From positions 1 through 64,000 of the forward strand of contig JANYDC010000046.1 in assembly GCA_025359965.1 (NCBI GenBank): a DNA stretch of 64,000 bases, read 5' to 3'. Shown here piece by piece: positions 1-9,377 of this stretch. Numbering within the stretch: position 1 is the first letter of the stretch; each line of letters starts with the position of its first letter. The notes below the pieces were generated by a model. It had not been told where the DNA came from and ran no database searches. It was given only the letters and a program-made list of their open reading frames with translations. The stretch comes from Pedosphaera sp. Lineage in GTDB: Bacteria > Verrucomicrobiota > Verrucomicrobiia > Limisphaerales > SXQI01. Made by a program: the position numbers and the translations under genes.

Positions 1-75
1 CTGGATCCGTTCCATTTCCTGAAGTATCTGCTGACGTTTATGAGCGAAGAGGTTCATGCCAGGAAACATGCCTAG
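1..75 (+). CDS. C-terminal end of an unknown protein (partial)
   Basis: The first frame is open from the window edge to a TAG at 73-75 and gives 24 residues rich in Phe, Leu, His and charged residues, ending in RKHA. This reads like a genuine C-terminus, but the rest of the gene lies outside the window, so no family can be named. It faces the convergent PLP enzyme gene, with about 80 bases between the two stops. Confidence 0.4.
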   Translation: MDPFHFLKYLLTFMSEEVHARKHA

Positions 76-155
76 ACACTAGTCACCCTTCAAGCCAAAA
101 AACCCAGGAAATTACAGCTTTCACAATTTTGGGATGCACCCAGTCCAAACCGGGG

Positions 156-1265
156 TTAAACTGTTATCTTTCGCGCCCGGGCCACGACCTCCCAATAATC
201 CGAGCAAAGGCCATTCCTCACAACCCCCACCGACTGATGCAACGCCATGGTGGGGCAAATATGCTTGGGCAGGCCGTAGATCATTTGGCCTATGGCCAAC
301 GGCCCGCAGTCCGGGTGGCGGATGACCATGTGTTCTTCACTGTGCGTCAAGTATTCGGCGGCTTCCAGACCAAAAAAGCGCACGCGAGGGTGAGGCATTT
401 CGGAGGCAATCGCTTTGTGCCCGAGATCAAGACAGACAGTTTCAGCGTTTGGCTTTGATATGACCCGGGTGACAATCACGGCAGCCGGAAAAAAACTCAG
501 CTCAGGGTTATTGTTGGGTTGGCCGAAATCATACAAAACTGGAGTGCCTGCGCTGCATTCAACTCCTGGCACACCTGCCCAGAAAGCCATGGTGGGTGTT
601 CCACCGCATACCAATCTGGGAACTGCGAGTCCTGCTGCCTCCAGTTGCTCCCGCAGTTTCAAAACTGGTTGAATGGCGGCCTGCCACGCCGCGCGTCGGG
701 TTGCTTCGTCGCTTTGGTGAAGGTGGCCGTCGTAAATATGCAAACCTCCCGCCTTTGCTCCGGTCGCCTGGCTCAAACTTCGGTAGAGGGCAAACGCAGA
801 CTGGTCAGGCAGAATGCCCGTGCGATTCATCCCCGCGTTTATGTCCATAAGGAATGTGATGGATTCCCCTGCCGCTGCGGCGACGTTGGCGGCTGTGGAA
901 AACGCCGTGAGGTTATCAGTTACGGCTGCAAAAGAAGTGCGCGGAAAAAGCCGTTGCAATTTGAGAAATCGCTCCACGTTTGGGCCGAGCAGAGGATAGG
1001 CCATTAACACCTGATTTGCTCCTGCGGCGGCCGACATTTCGCATTCGGCAATGGTGGAGCATTTGAAACGGTTGATGCCTTGGTCGATTTGCAAGCGCAA
1101 GACCTGCGCCAGCTTGTGGGTCTTAACATGGGGGCAAAGCCGGGATGGATCGCCCCCAACCACTTGGATCATTCGGGTAATGTTCTGCGAGATTCGATCC
1201 GGGTAGAGGAGAACCGAGGGCGTAGAGACATCGGATTCATTGGAAATTAAAAACCATTTATCCAT
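156..1265 (-). CDS. D-threonine aldolase / D-serine dehydratase-like PLP enzyme
   Basis: This is a fold-type III PLP enzyme (alanine racemase N-terminal barrel plus D-serine-dehydratase-like C-terminal domain) of 369 residues, the usual size for the family. The Schiff-base lysine is probably K48 in the HVKTH motif. The C-terminal metal site is visible as His335 and Cys337 in KHICPT, which matches the zinc ligands of eukaryotic-type D-serine dehydratase. I chose the start at 1265 (MDKWF) because the 64 residues upstream in the same frame do not resemble the family. It probably cleaves or dehydrates a D-3-hydroxyamino acid in the cytoplasm. D-threonine aldolase, D-serine dehydratase and related lyases cannot be told apart from sequence alone. 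It is divergent from the gene at 1478. Confidence 0.8.
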   Translation of the reverse strand: MDKWFLISNESDVSTPSVLLYPDRISQNITRMIQVVGGDPSRLCPHVKTHKLAQVLRLQIDQGINRFKCSTIAECEMSAAAGANQVLMAYPLLGPNVERFLKLQRLFPRTSFAAVTDNLTAFSTAANVAAAAGESITFLMDINAGMNRTGILPDQSAFALYRSLSQATGAKAGGLHIYDGHLHQSDEATRRAAWQAAIQPVLKLREQLEAAGLAVPRLVCGGTPTMAFWAGVPGVECSAGTPVLYDFGQPNNNPELSFFPAAVIVTRVISKPNAETVCLDLGHKAIASEMPHPRVRFFGLEAAEYLTHSEEHMVIRHPDCGPLAIGQMIYGLPKHICPTMALHQSVGVVRNGLCSDYWEVVARARKITV

Positions 1266-1477
1266 AGATATGTGCCCGGTTCGGAGGGTGGTCAAAGCCG
1301 ATCCGGCAAGGTGGTTTCTATAGGGCAGCTTGAACGTGGGCAAACCCAATTGCAATGGGGGGGATCCAGTCTGCACTGTATCGGCGAGCTTGCCGGGAGC
1401 GAAAATAAATGTAACCTCACCCAAATCTGAACGTCTGGTATGAACAAGACGTCTCAAAATAGACTCATATAGTTGTT

Positions 1478-2056
1478 ATGAAACAGAAGAATTACGGTCG
1501 CGCGCTTGCATTGTTGCTGGCGGTTGTTTCCCTTGGTGCTCCAGCCGTGAACATCCGGGCTGAGGATGCCCCTAAGCCGACAACCCCTCCGGGAGTACCC
1601 CCACCGTCGTTAGCCCCTGTGACACACACCACCAACAAGGCACCCGAGGCCTTTGCGCGACCCGCGGTGCAACCGCGCTGGGAGGACAACCTCACGGATG
1701 AGCAGAAGAAAGTTTACAAGGAAGCAAACGACACCCAGATGGCTGAAGCCCGCGCCATCAACGAAAAATTGCGCACCGCCCGCCGAGAAGTGCAATTGGC
1801 TATCTACGGAGACAGCTTTGATGAAGCCAAAATCACAGAAAAACGGGCAGTCATTTCCAAGCTTGAACTTGAGCTTGCGATAAGTCAGTCCAAGGCATTC
1901 CAAAAATACAAACCCTTCCTCCCCGCCGAACAAATCGAACGTCGCCGGGGAAACGCAATTCCACGTATGAACGGCACTAATGTCCCGCCCCGCTTTACCC
2001 AACCAAACCGGGTTGATGCCACCAAGCCGCCTGCTTCTGCACCGGTTGCAAAGTAA
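1478..2056 (+). CDS. Secreted LTxxQ-motif (Spy/CpxP-like) protein
   Basis: A 192-residue protein with a clear Sec signal peptide (residues 1-28, ending near IRAED) and a Pro-rich linker. The helical region from about 68 to 158 carries LTDEQ (72-76) and LPAEQ (148-152), the spaced LTxxQ-type motifs of Spy/CpxP periplasmic chaperones and CnrX-type metal sensors. The C-terminus is again Pro-rich. It lies 25 bases upstream of an ECF sigma gene and is probably its periplasmic partner or target. Its exact role, whether stress chaperone, metal sensor or unrelated helical protein, is inferred only from these motifs and the context. Confidence 0.6.
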   Translation: MKQKNYGRALALLLAVVSLGAPAVNIRAEDAPKPTTPPGVPPPSLAPVTHTTNKAPEAFARPAVQPRWEDNLTDEQKKVYKEANDTQMAEARAINEKLRTARREVQLAIYGDSFDEAKITEKRAVISKLELELAISQSKAFQKYKPFLPAEQIERRRGNAIPRMNGTNVPPRFTQPNRVDATKPPASAPVAK

Positions 2057-2081
2057 TTCGGCTGCGTTTTCATAACCCAGC

Positions 2082-2687
2082 TTGAGCGATCAGTCCGAGA
2101 TACCCTCCTCTGAAATCAGGAGCGATGCGGAGTTGGTCAAAACGGTGTTGGGAGGCGATGTCTCCGGTTTTGAGGGGTTGGTTGCGCGCCACCAACCCCG
2201 TCTTTTTGCCATGGCTCGGCGTTATAGCCGATCGGAATCCGATGTTCAGGATATTGTTCAAGATTGTTTCTGTAAGGCCTTTCAGAAATTGGCAAGCTAC
2301 CGCTCGGATGCGCCTTTTGAACACTGGCTCATGAAGCTGGCCACTCATACCTGTTACGATTTTCTTAGGAACAAGCAGCGAAATCGGGAGGACACCTTCG
2401 CCGACCTAACCGATGAGCAGGCGAATTGGCTGGACCGCCAACAACCGATTGAGGGGGTCAATGCTGACGAGGCGAGTGCAGCCAGAGCGTTATTGGACAA
2501 AGCCTTGGCCAAGCTTGCACCCGAACAAAGGCTCGTCCTGACGTTATTGGAGCTTGAGGATAAATCGGTCAGGGAAGTGGCTGAGCTTACGGGATGGAAC
2601 GCCACACTTGTCAAAGTCCGGGCTTTCCGAGCCCGTAACGCATTAAAGCAAGTGCTTGCCAGAATGAACGTTCGTAAATACCTGTAA
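2082..2687 (+). CDS. ECF-type RNA polymerase sigma factor
   Basis: A 201-residue sigma-70 family protein of the ECF type. Region 2 covers about residues 20-95, with the promoter-melting segment around YSRSESDVQDIVQD and EHWLMKLATHTCYDFLR. Region 4 covers about 135-192, with a helix-turn-helix around REVAELTGWNATLVKVRAFRAR. The start is TTG at 2082; no in-frame ATG lies near enough to keep region 2 intact. It is followed by a one-pass membrane protein and a second LTxxQ protein, so it most likely drives an envelope-stress or metal-response regulon. Confidence 0.88.
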   Translation: MSDQSEIPSSEIRSDAELVKTVLGGDVSGFEGLVARHQPRLFAMARRYSRSESDVQDIVQDCFCKAFQKLASYRSDAPFEHWLMKLATHTCYDFLRNKQRNREDTFADLTDEQANWLDRQQPIEGVNADEASAARALLDKALAKLAPEQRLVLTLLELEDKSVREVAELTGWNATLVKVRAFRARNALKQVLARMNVRKYL

Positions 2688-2723
2688 CCTAACGCCGGAA
2701 AACACGTCTGACCTTTTACGGTG

Positions 2724-3020
2724 ATGAATAAACGATCCAACCGATATTACCGACTCATAGAACTGGGACGGCACACGCCCCCGAGTGATGACGTGCCGTA
2801 CGCTTTTCAACACCGGGTGATGGCCAATCTGCCCCTAGCCATTGAGCCTGTCGATCCTTGGTTCGCATGGGAACCGGCCCTTTGGAAACTCGCGCCGGTC
2901 GGCGCACTTCTGCTGATGCTGGCTGTGGCAGGCAATTGGTGGATTCCTGATTCATCAACGATCACTGACGAGGCGGACGATGTGGTTACTTCAACCGCCA
3001 TGGCTGTTTTGCAGGAATGA
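2724..3020 (+). CDS. Small single-pass membrane protein, possible anti-sigma factor
   Basis: A protein of 98 residues from ATG 2724 (a GTG lies directly before it at 2721). The N-terminal half is soluble and includes HTPPSDDVPYAFQHRVMANLP. One hydrophobic segment at about residues 54-72 is followed by a short acidic tail. Size, topology and position between an ECF sigma gene and an LTxxQ sensor gene suggest a membrane-bound anti-sigma or anchor protein, but no zinc-binding ASD motif (HxxxCxxC) is seen. Its stop overlaps the next start in an ATGA junction at 3017-3020, so the two are probably translated together. Confidence 0.55.
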   Translation: MNKRSNRYYRLIELGRHTPPSDDVPYAFQHRVMANLPLAIEPVDPWFAWEPALWKLAPVGALLLMLAVAGNWWIPDSSTITDEADDVVTSTAMAVLQE

Positions 3021-3412
3021 TAAAACGCTGGCGCATTCTAGTTGCCGTCCTGCTGATTTTCACAGCCGGGCTGGCCACAGGCCGTCTGAGCGCACGCTTG
3101 CAGAACCGCGCAACCAAGGGCACAAATCCAGGCTGGCCAGGTGAGCGTGTGGATTTTTTGAGGCAAATTGGCCATAAAATCAACCTGACCCAAGAGCAAC
3201 ATGCTAAGGTTGACGCGATTGTGAAGGAAAGCCGCGAGCGAACCCACAAAATCATGGAACCGATGCGCGCCTCGATGAAACAAGAATTTGATGCGGTGAA
3301 ATCACGCATCCTTGCCGAATTGACGGAAGAACAACGCAAGGATTTCGAGCGGCTCTGGACGGAACGGCGCAAATCAAAGGCAACGCCGCCAAAGGAAGAG
3401 AAGCGGCCCTGA
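3017..3412 (+). CDS. Membrane-anchored Spy/CpxP/CnrX-like periplasmic sensor
   Basis: A 131-residue protein with an N-terminal membrane anchor or signal (residues 5-22) and a long amphipathic helical body. It carries two LTxxQ-type motifs, LTQEQ (57-61) and LTEEQ (102-106), the hallmark of the Spy/CpxP and metal-resistance (CnrX/ZraP-like) superfamily. The C-terminus is Lys/Glu-rich. In CnrYXH-type systems such a protein senses metal outside and controls an ECF sigma through a membrane anti-sigma; here the order sigma - membrane protein - LTxxQ protein fits that plan. The function is inferred from motif and context. Confidence 0.7.
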   Translation: MIKRWRILVAVLLIFTAGLATGRLSARLQNRATKGTNPGWPGERVDFLRQIGHKINLTQEQHAKVDAIVKESRERTHKIMEPMRASMKQEFDAVKSRILAELTEEQRKDFERLWTERRKSKATPPKEEKRP

Positions 3413-3459
3413 CCGTGGATCGGCACCAATATCCGGTCGGAAGGGTAACCCCTGCGAAT

Positions 3460-5127
3460 TCACTGCACGATGGGGGCCATCATCTTGCGGTTCATTAGGA
3501 GGGCTGAACGGCTATTCTCTAAAGCTTTCTTTCGGAACCCCTGAAAAGCGGTCAGTTCATCCGCGCTGAGAAAGGATGCAGCACGAGCCTCGACGCGCTC
3601 GTATACGCCATCCATCAAACTCAGATTTTTTTCCGCGCTTTCCTCTGAGGCAATATTGCGGAGGTTAAGCATGGGCACCGTCTGAAAATTCGCCGAGAGC
3701 CCGGCGGCCGCCAGCGCGGCATGGTTCTCCTCCCGCATCGCCTGCAGCAGTTGCTGCTTTTTCTCGGTCTTCGCATCCTTCTCGCCGGTCAGGCTGGACT
3801 CAAACTGGGCGGCGGTCAGCGTGCCAAGGATATCCTTGGAGTATTCGTCATACTGCTCCAGCCCGGAGGGACCGATCAAGGCACCCAGTTTGTCGCGGAG
3901 AGCAGCTTCGTGGGCGGAGAAGACACGATCGACTTCGGCGGTTCCGGCCTTGTCCTGCAAGGACTGGGTAATCAGATCGATCTGATCCATGACATCATCG
4001 GCCAGCAGGTCATGGAATTTCTCGCCGACCTCGGACGAAAGCTTCATTCGTCCCATCAGATCGCCGTATATAAGTTGCATCCCCATCTTTTGCTGGTCCC
4101 GCATGGCCTTGCGCGTGGCCGGATCGGCGGTGATCTTGCTCAGGGCACTCGCTTTACCCAAGTCATCCTTCTCCTGGCGCAACACACCCACTTGACCGCG
4201 CAACTTCATGACCTCGGAAGGAGCCTTCTGTACGTTGGCGAGTTCTTTGGTGAGCGATGCCACACGCTGGGTTGATGCGTCGCGCTCAAGTTGCAACTGC
4301 TGGATTTGTCCAAGCAGGGAGGTCTGGCGTTGCTCGAGCTCGCGGTTTTGCGCGCTCTGGTTTGCGGCTTGGCGGGCCTCATAGGTGGCGGTGCCAACGG
4401 CGGCTAAAAGGGCGGCGGCTACGAAGGTCTTTTGTAGTGTAGTCATGGCGATGGATTGGGTAATGGTGGCGACAGTGGTGGCGGCGAGAGTACCTCCGCC
4501 GAGAGCGGCGGTGGAAATGGTGACGGAGAGTCCGACCGGTGCGGCGTGGACGGCGTTGGCGGAGATGATGGCAGTGAGTACGCTCGCGCCCACGGTGACG
4601 CCTCGTTTGGCAAGAACCTCGCGCAGACAATCCACGGCGCGGTTGACACGCTTGCGAGCGGCCTCGTCGGTGGTGCCGAGCATCGATCCCACTTCCTTCA
4701 AAGATTTGTTCTCGAAATAACGGAGCAGGACAGCCTTGCGGTCGGTCTCCTCGAGTTCGAGCATCGCTTCGTCGAGCAGGGGTTCGATCTGTGTCCAATC
4801 GGTGTTGGCGTTCATGGCATTCATTTCCGAGGCTACCTGCTCGCGTAACTGCCTGCTCACTTCGCGACGGATCACATCAATAGCGGTCCTGCGGGTGACT
4901 TGATAGAGCCACGCAGTGAGGATGGTGTCACGTCTCAGCCTGACGGCGTTGCGCGCAAGATCGACGAATACTGATTGGGAAACCTCCTCGGCGAGTTCAG
5001 GAGAGCGCACTTGGCGCAGCGCGGCAGAATAGACCAGACCGAGGTGCCGCTGGACGATTGCAGCGAAGGCGTCCTCGTCGCAGTGCCGGGCGTGGCGCTC
5101 AAGCAGTTCCATATCCGTATCGCTCAT
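3460..5127 (-). CDS. ECF sigma factor fused to a membrane anchor and helical C-terminal domain
   Basis: A 555-residue protein from the ATG at 5127; an in-frame ATG four codons earlier at 5139 is an alternative. Residues 15-85 are sigma region 2 and 118-172 are region 4. Residues 177-225 are Ala/Thr/Gly-rich and hydrophobic, 233-248 form a likely membrane segment, and about 250-310 a Gln/Glu-rich coiled coil. The rest is helical and carries LTAAQ (437-441) and LSADE (520-524), which recall LTxxQ modules. It resembles the sigma factors with long membrane extensions that are common in Verrucomicrobiota and may hold its own sensor and tether. It is convergent with the first ECF cluster and divergent from the hydrolase gene. 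Confidence 0.8.
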   Translation of the reverse strand: MSDTDMELLERHARHCDEDAFAAIVQRHLGLVYSAALRQVRSPELAEEVSQSVFVDLARNAVRLRRDTILTAWLYQVTRRTAIDVIRREVSRQLREQVASEMNAMNANTDWTQIEPLLDEAMLELEETDRKAVLLRYFENKSLKEVGSMLGTTDEAARKRVNRAVDCLREVLAKRGVTVGASVLTAIISANAVHAAPVGLSVTISTAALGGGTLAATTVATITQSIAMTTLQKTFVAAALLAAVGTATYEARQAANQSAQNRELEQRQTSLLGQIQQLQLERDASTQRVASLTKELANVQKAPSEVMKLRGQVGVLRQEKDDLGKASALSKITADPATRKAMRDQQKMGMQLIYGDLMGRMKLSSEVGEKFHDLLADDVMDQIDLITQSLQDKAGTAEVDRVFSAHEAALRDKLGALIGPSGLEQYDEYSKDILGTLTAAQFESSLTGEKDAKTEKKQQLLQAMREENHAALAAAGLSANFQTVPMLNLRNIASEESAEKNLSLMDGVYERVEARAASFLSADELTAFQGFRKKALENSRSALLMNRKMMAPIVQ

Positions 5128-5392
5128 GTCTGGAAGCATATCGGGGCCGATCTGTAAAACCGGACAAAGAAGTTTCAAATCCCAAGGATTTCCAGGCAGG
5201 CGGATTCCACGGTCTCCTCTGCTTACCGAAATCCGCCTGTGCCGAGACGCACCACAAACGCGGGCACTCCGCCTCCGCATCAACTCCTTGAGAGGTGCGG
5301 GTGCGACACCGCAGGACGCCGAGAGTGCGGATTGCAGTCTGCGATTGAATAAGCTTGCGCCGGTTAAGTCAATTTCCGACAACCCAATCATC

Positions 5393-7420
5393 ATGCGATC
5401 ATATCCAACGTTCCTAGCCGCGCTTTTGTTCCTGCTCACTCCCTTTGTGAGCCTTGGGGATGGGCCGTCGGACAACAAGTCGGAAAAGGTGAGGCAAGTC
5501 CCGCCGCCGGGAGGCAATTTGTCGCAGACGGATCGGGATGAGCTGCAGTCCGCGTCCGATTCACTTGGAAAGGTCGTCGCCGAACTTCAGCAATCATTTG
5601 CCAAAAAGCCGGAACTGGCTCGATTGATTCCGGATATCCAGATTTTCCACAACGCCATCCGCTACGCCCTTCAATACAACGAGATTTTTAATCCCACCAA
5701 TGAGGTTCCGGCCGCCAGAAATTTGATCAAGCTCGGCTTGGAACGTGCGGGGCAGCTCCGTGATGGGAAGCATCCATGGACGGACAGCACCGGACTGGTG
5801 GTGCGCGGGTACGTCTCAAAAATAGATGGATCCGTGCAACCTTATGGTTTGGTGATTCCCGAAACCTATTCCCATCAATCAGCAGGGGGATACCGGTTGG
5901 ATTCGTGGTTTCATGGTCGTGGAGAGAACCTATCCGAACTCAATTTTCTCAACGAGCGGCTGCGTTCGCGCGGTGAGTTTCATCCTGATCGCGCCATCGT
6001 GCTCCATTTGTACGGGCGCTACTGCAACGCCAACAAATTTGCGGGCGAGATTGATTTGCTCGAGGCGCTGGATCATGTGCAAGCCCACTATGCCATTGAT
6101 CCCCAGCGGTTGGTGGTGCGCGGGTTTTCGATGGGTGGGGCTGCCTGTTGGCAGTTTGCGACGCATTATGCGGGACGCTGGGCGGCAGCCGCACCAGGCG
6201 CCGGATTCAGCGAAACCGCTGATTTCCTGAAAGTTTTCCAAAAAGAAACGGTCAATCCGCCTGATTACGAGCAAAAGCTCTGGCACATGTACGATGCGAC
6301 CGATTACGCCTTGAACCTTTTTCATTGCCCAACGGTTGCGTATAGCGGCGAAATCGACTCCCAAAGGCAGGCAGCGGAGATGATGACTAAATCGCTGGCG
6401 GCGGAAGGCATGGAATTGACCCACCTTATCGGGCCCAAGACGGCTCATTCTTATGAATCCCACGCACGGGAAGAGGTCAATCGCCGCATCGACAGCATCG
6501 CGGCTGTCGGCCGTAATCCCATGCCGCGCGAAATTCGCTTCACCACATGGACGCTGCGGTATCCCGATATGGCTTGGGCGCGTATCGAAGGCATGGAGAA
6601 ACATTGGGAGCGCGCCCGATTGCACGCGGTCATCGAATCGTCGCAATCAATCAACATCCAGACCACCAATATCACAGACCTGACACTGGATATGGCCAGC
6701 GGCCTTTGCCCTCTTGATCCTGCCCGGCCTGTCAAACTGACCATTAATGGCAAAAAATTAACTGGTTCCAAGCCGGGCACCGACCGCTCATGGAAAATAA
6801 AGCTCAGCCGAAAAAAAGGGAATTGGGCAGTAGTGAACGGCTATGACGAGTCCCTTCACAAACGCCCCGGTTTGCAGGGGCCAATTGATGACGCGTTCAT
6901 GGACAGTTTTATGGTGGTCACCCCCACGGGCGAAGCGTGGTATCCGGCCAACGGAAAATGGGCAGCGTCAGAACAGGAACATGCCATCAAAGAATGGCGC
7001 AGCCAATTTCGAGGTGAAGCCCGAGTCAAGGCACAGAGTGATATTTCGACCAACGACATAAACAGTCACAATCTGATCCTTTTCGGTGATCCTCAGAGCA
7101 ATCCGCTAATTGCCAGGATACTGCCCATGCTTCCGCTGCAATGGACCAAGGAACAATTAACAGTTGCGGGTAAAACCTACCCGGCAAATGGAAACATGCC
7201 GGTTTTGATCTACCCAAACCCGCTGAATCCCAAAAAGTACGTTGTGATTAACAGTGGGTTCACCTATCGCGAATACGATTACCTCAATAATGCCCGCCAA
7301 GTCTCCAAATTGCCTGATTTTGCGGTGATCGACCTTTCCCAACCACCCAACCCAAGAGGACCTGGTAAAGTCGCATTGGCAGGGTTCTTTAACGAGAGCT
7401 GGCAGTCTGGATCGCATTAA
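5393..7420 (+). CDS. Secreted alpha/beta hydrolase (prolyl-oligopeptidase/esterase type)
   Basis: A 675-residue protein from ATG 5393, with a signal peptide ending near VSLGDG. The frame stays open upstream, but that stretch overlaps the divergent sigma gene and lacks family features. The catalytic Ser is near residue 246 in GFSMGG, a likely Asp lies near 321 (SGEIDSQ), and the His is near 351 (TAHSYES). The C-terminal half holds beta-rich domains and a region related to those in PVC-group secreted peptidases and esterases. It probably cleaves ester or peptide bonds outside the cytoplasm; the substrate is unknown. A DUF1080 gene follows 64 bases downstream. Confidence 0.75.
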   Translation: MRSYPTFLAALLFLLTPFVSLGDGPSDNKSEKVRQVPPPGGNLSQTDRDELQSASDSLGKVVAELQQSFAKKPELARLIPDIQIFHNAIRYALQYNEIFNPTNEVPAARNLIKLGLERAGQLRDGKHPWTDSTGLVVRGYVSKIDGSVQPYGLVIPETYSHQSAGGYRLDSWFHGRGENLSELNFLNERLRSRGEFHPDRAIVLHLYGRYCNANKFAGEIDLLEALDHVQAHYAIDPQRLVVRGFSMGGAACWQFATHYAGRWAAAAPGAGFSETADFLKVFQKETVNPPDYEQKLWHMYDATDYALNLFHCPTVAYSGEIDSQRQAAEMMTKSLAAEGMELTHLIGPKTAHSYESHAREEVNRRIDSIAAVGRNPMPREIRFTTWTLRYPDMAWARIEGMEKHWERARLHAVIESSQSINIQTTNITDLTLDMASGLCPLDPARPVKLTINGKKLTGSKPGTDRSWKIKLSRKKGNWAVVNGYDESLHKRPGLQGPIDDAFMDSFMVVTPTGEAWYPANGKWAASEQEHAIKEWRSQFRGEARVKAQSDISTNDINSHNLILFGDPQSNPLIARILPMLPLQWTKEQLTVAGKTYPANGNMPVLIYPNPLNPKKYVVINSGFTYREYDYLNNARQVSKLPDFAVIDLSQPPNPRGPGKVALAGFFNESWQSGSH

Positions 7421-7484
7421 CTTTGAAGAAACCACCACAAACACTTGTCCAATCAACAGATTTGGTAAAATATCGATTCACACT

Positions 7485-8117
7485 ATGAAACGACTTGTCT
7501 TTGCACTTTTGACGGCCCTAAGCCTCACAGTCGGCGTCTGCGCCGATGACAACGAAAAAGGTTTTGTCACTATTTTTGATGGTAAAACCATGACTGGCTG
7601 GAAGACCGCCAACGAACACACCAACACTTGGACCATCAAGGACGGCAATTTCGTGGCCGAAGGTGAACGTTGCCACTTGTTCTACGTGGGTGACCCCAAG
7701 CCTTTCAAAAATTTTGAGCTGAAAGTCGATGTCATGACTGCCACCAACTCCAACGGCGGCATCTACTTCCACACCAAATATCAGGAACAGGGCTGGCCAA
7801 AATATGGCTTCGAAACCCAAGTCAACAATACGCACTCCGATTGGAAAAAAACCGGAAGCTTGTACGACGTTGTGAACGTCAAAGAATCCGCCGCCAAAGA
7901 TTACGTTTATTGGACGCAACACATCATCGTTCAGGGCAACCACGTCACCATCAAGGTGAATGGCAAAACAGTTATGGAATATACTGAGCCCGCTGACCAA
8001 AAAGCAGGTGCTGATTTCACACGCAAGCTGGACTCAGGCACCTTTGCCCTGCAAGCGCATGATCCCAAAAGCGTCATCCACTACAAGAACATCCGGGTGA
8101 AACGCTTGGCAGACTAA
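7485..8117 (+). CDS. Secreted DUF1080 (3-keto-disaccharide hydrolase family) protein
   Basis: A 210-residue protein with a signal peptide (residues 1-20, ending at VCADD). The mature part is a single concanavalin-like beta-sandwich of the DUF1080/3-keto-disaccharide hydrolase family. Seen motifs are the opening [23 protein letters not shown] in the middle and the closing HYKNIRVK. Family members are abundant in Verrucomicrobiota and Planctomycetota and are linked to breakdown of oxidised glycans outside the cytoplasm. The substrate cannot be read from the sequence. A clear terminator follows. Confidence 0.88.
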   Translation: MKRLVFALLTALSLTVGVCADDNEKGFVTIFDGKTMTGWKTANEHTNTWTIKDGNFVAEGERCHLFYVGDPKPFKNFELKVDVMTATNSNGGIYFHTKYQEQGWPKYGFETQVNNTHSDWKKTGSLYDVVNVKESAAKDYVYWTQHIIVQGNHVTIKVNGKTVMEYTEPADQKAGADFTRKLDSGTFALQAHDPKSVIHYKNIRVKRLAD

Positions 8118-8143
8118 TCATCCAGTCTCGTCTCAATTTAGCC

Positions 8144-8180
8144 ACAAGCCGCCCCGTAACGGGCGGCTTGTTTCTGTTTT
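8144..8180 (+). terminator. Rho-independent terminator after the DUF1080 gene
   Basis: A perfect 11-bp stem (8144-8154 with 8161-8171) encloses a 6-base loop and runs into a T-rich stretch. The stem is GC-rich at the loop side. It begins 27 bases after the stop codon at 8117, as expected for an intrinsic terminator. Confidence 0.85.
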
Positions 8181-8474
8181 CTCTTTACCCTCCAATCGCA
8201 CCACCTATCCGCCATGCACACGGCTCTCGGCTGTTTGACCAATTGACTGAAACGGAAGTCCCACGCTGGACGTTTGTGATTGTTCGAGGCGGTTACCGCC
8301 CATTGGAAGATTTTATCCACTGCGACTGTGGAATAGTCCAAACGGGGTGTCGTCGCAAAATTCCTGAATTGCCTTTCCTATCCAAAACCCTCATGGTAGC
8401 CCCATTAATTTGAGAATGAGACGGATAGGAACCCGTCGAAATCCAAGAACAGAAGTAGGAATCAATTTCGAAAT
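8181..8474. other. Gene-free stretch upstream of the PEP-hydrolase-like gene
   Basis: Together with the terminator this leaves about 350 bases without a gene. Short open frames exist on both strands (for example 8168-8413) but none has a plausible protein or start signal. I see no RNA gene, repeat or clear promoter; the promoter of the gene at 8475 should lie here. Confidence 0.5.
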
Positions 8475-9365
8475 ATGCCAAATCCCTGGACTGGAAAAGG
8501 AAACCCGTACACCCGTAAGGAAGTTGTCGATCGCCTCCGCGCAGTCTTGAAAAAAGGTGATCCGATTATCGCCGCAGGCGCAGGGACAGGAATCAGCGCC
8601 AAGTTCATTGAAAAGGGCGGCGCCGATCTCATTATTATTTACAATTCCGGACGATTTCGCATGGCCGGCCGTGGATCCACAGCAGGCTTGATGGCATACG
8701 GCGACGCCAACGCCATCGCCATGGAAATTGGCGAGCATGAAGTTCTTCCTGTGGTGGAAGAAATCCCGGTCATCTGCGGCGTGCATGCCAGCGATCCCCG
8801 CCGAAGGATGTGGCATTGGCTCATTCAGGTGAAGGACATGGGCTTCTCGGGAGTAAACAATTTCCCCACCCATTGCATTATCGACGGCCAATTCCGCCGC
8901 GTTCTTGAAGAGACCGGTATGAGCGTGACTCATGAATTCGAAATGGTCCGACTGGCCCGTAAGATGGATCTCTTTTCCATTGTGTACGTCGCGACAGCGG
9001 AGGAAGCTGAAGCCATGGCGCGCGCAGGAGCAGATGCCATCATCGCGCACGTGGGAACCACAGTCGGGGGGTCCATAGGCGTAACCGGAGCGGTCTGCAC
9101 CATGGACGATGCCGTGGCAAGGACACAATCCATCATCGACGGCGCGAAAAAAGTCCGGAAAGACCTGATTTTCCTGTCCCACGGTGGCCCGATCTGCACT
9201 CCCGAAGACGCCGCGTACATCAACGAGCATACCGATTGCGTTGGATTCGTGGGAGCATCAAGCCTCGAACGATTGGCTGTAGAAGAGTCGCTGACCAACC
9301 TCACGCGTAAGTTCAAACAGATACCCTTGCGCACTCGCACTGGCGTAAAAAAGAAAAAGGTCTAA
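8475..9365 (+). CDS. Phosphoenolpyruvate hydrolase family (TIM-barrel) protein
   Basis: A 296-residue single-domain TIM barrel. The N-terminal part includes IIAAGAGTGISAKF and YNSGRFRMAGRGS, and later strands carry GVHASDPRR, AHVGTTVGGS and LSHGGPI, which fit the PEP_hydrolase / TIM-barrel signal transduction family (PF09370). These proteins are proposed to act on phosphoenolpyruvate or similar small acids, but their biochemistry is poorly known. The C-terminus ends in a basic KKKK tail. lspA starts 12 bases downstream, so co-transcription with lspA and miaA is likely. Confidence 0.8.
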   Translation: MPNPWTGKGNPYTRKEVVDRLRAVLKKGDPIIAAGAGTGISAKFIEKGGADLIIIYNSGRFRMAGRGSTAGLMAYGDANAIAMEIGEHEVLPVVEEIPVICGVHASDPRRRMWHWLIQVKDMGFSGVNNFPTHCIIDGQFRRVLEETGMSVTHEFEMVRLARKMDLFSIVYVATAEEAEAMARAGADAIIAHVGTTVGGSIGVTGAVCTMDDAVARTQSIIDGAKKVRKDLIFLSHGGPICTPEDAAYINEHTDCVGFVGASSLERLAVEESLTNLTRKFKQIPLRTRTGVKKKKV

Positions 9366-9377
9366 TCTGGCGTCATC

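Noticed and set aside
1266-1457. In-frame extension of the PLP enzyme to an ATG at 1457
   Set aside because: The extra 64 residues are not family-like; the ATG at 1265 gives a normal-length enzyme.
5128-5517. Extension of the sigma-fusion gene to 5517, and of the + hydrolase gene back to 5126
   Set aside because: The two would overlap antisense by almost 400 bases. Sigma region 2 and the signal peptide place the true starts at 5127 and 5393.
5930-6646. 238-codon minus-strand open frame
   Set aside because: It is a shadow of the hydrolase gene, which has a clear signal peptide and catalytic motifs.
8391-9230. 279-codon minus-strand open frame
   Set aside because: It is antisense to the PEP-hydrolase-like gene, rich in His, Cys and Gly, and has no protein-like pattern.
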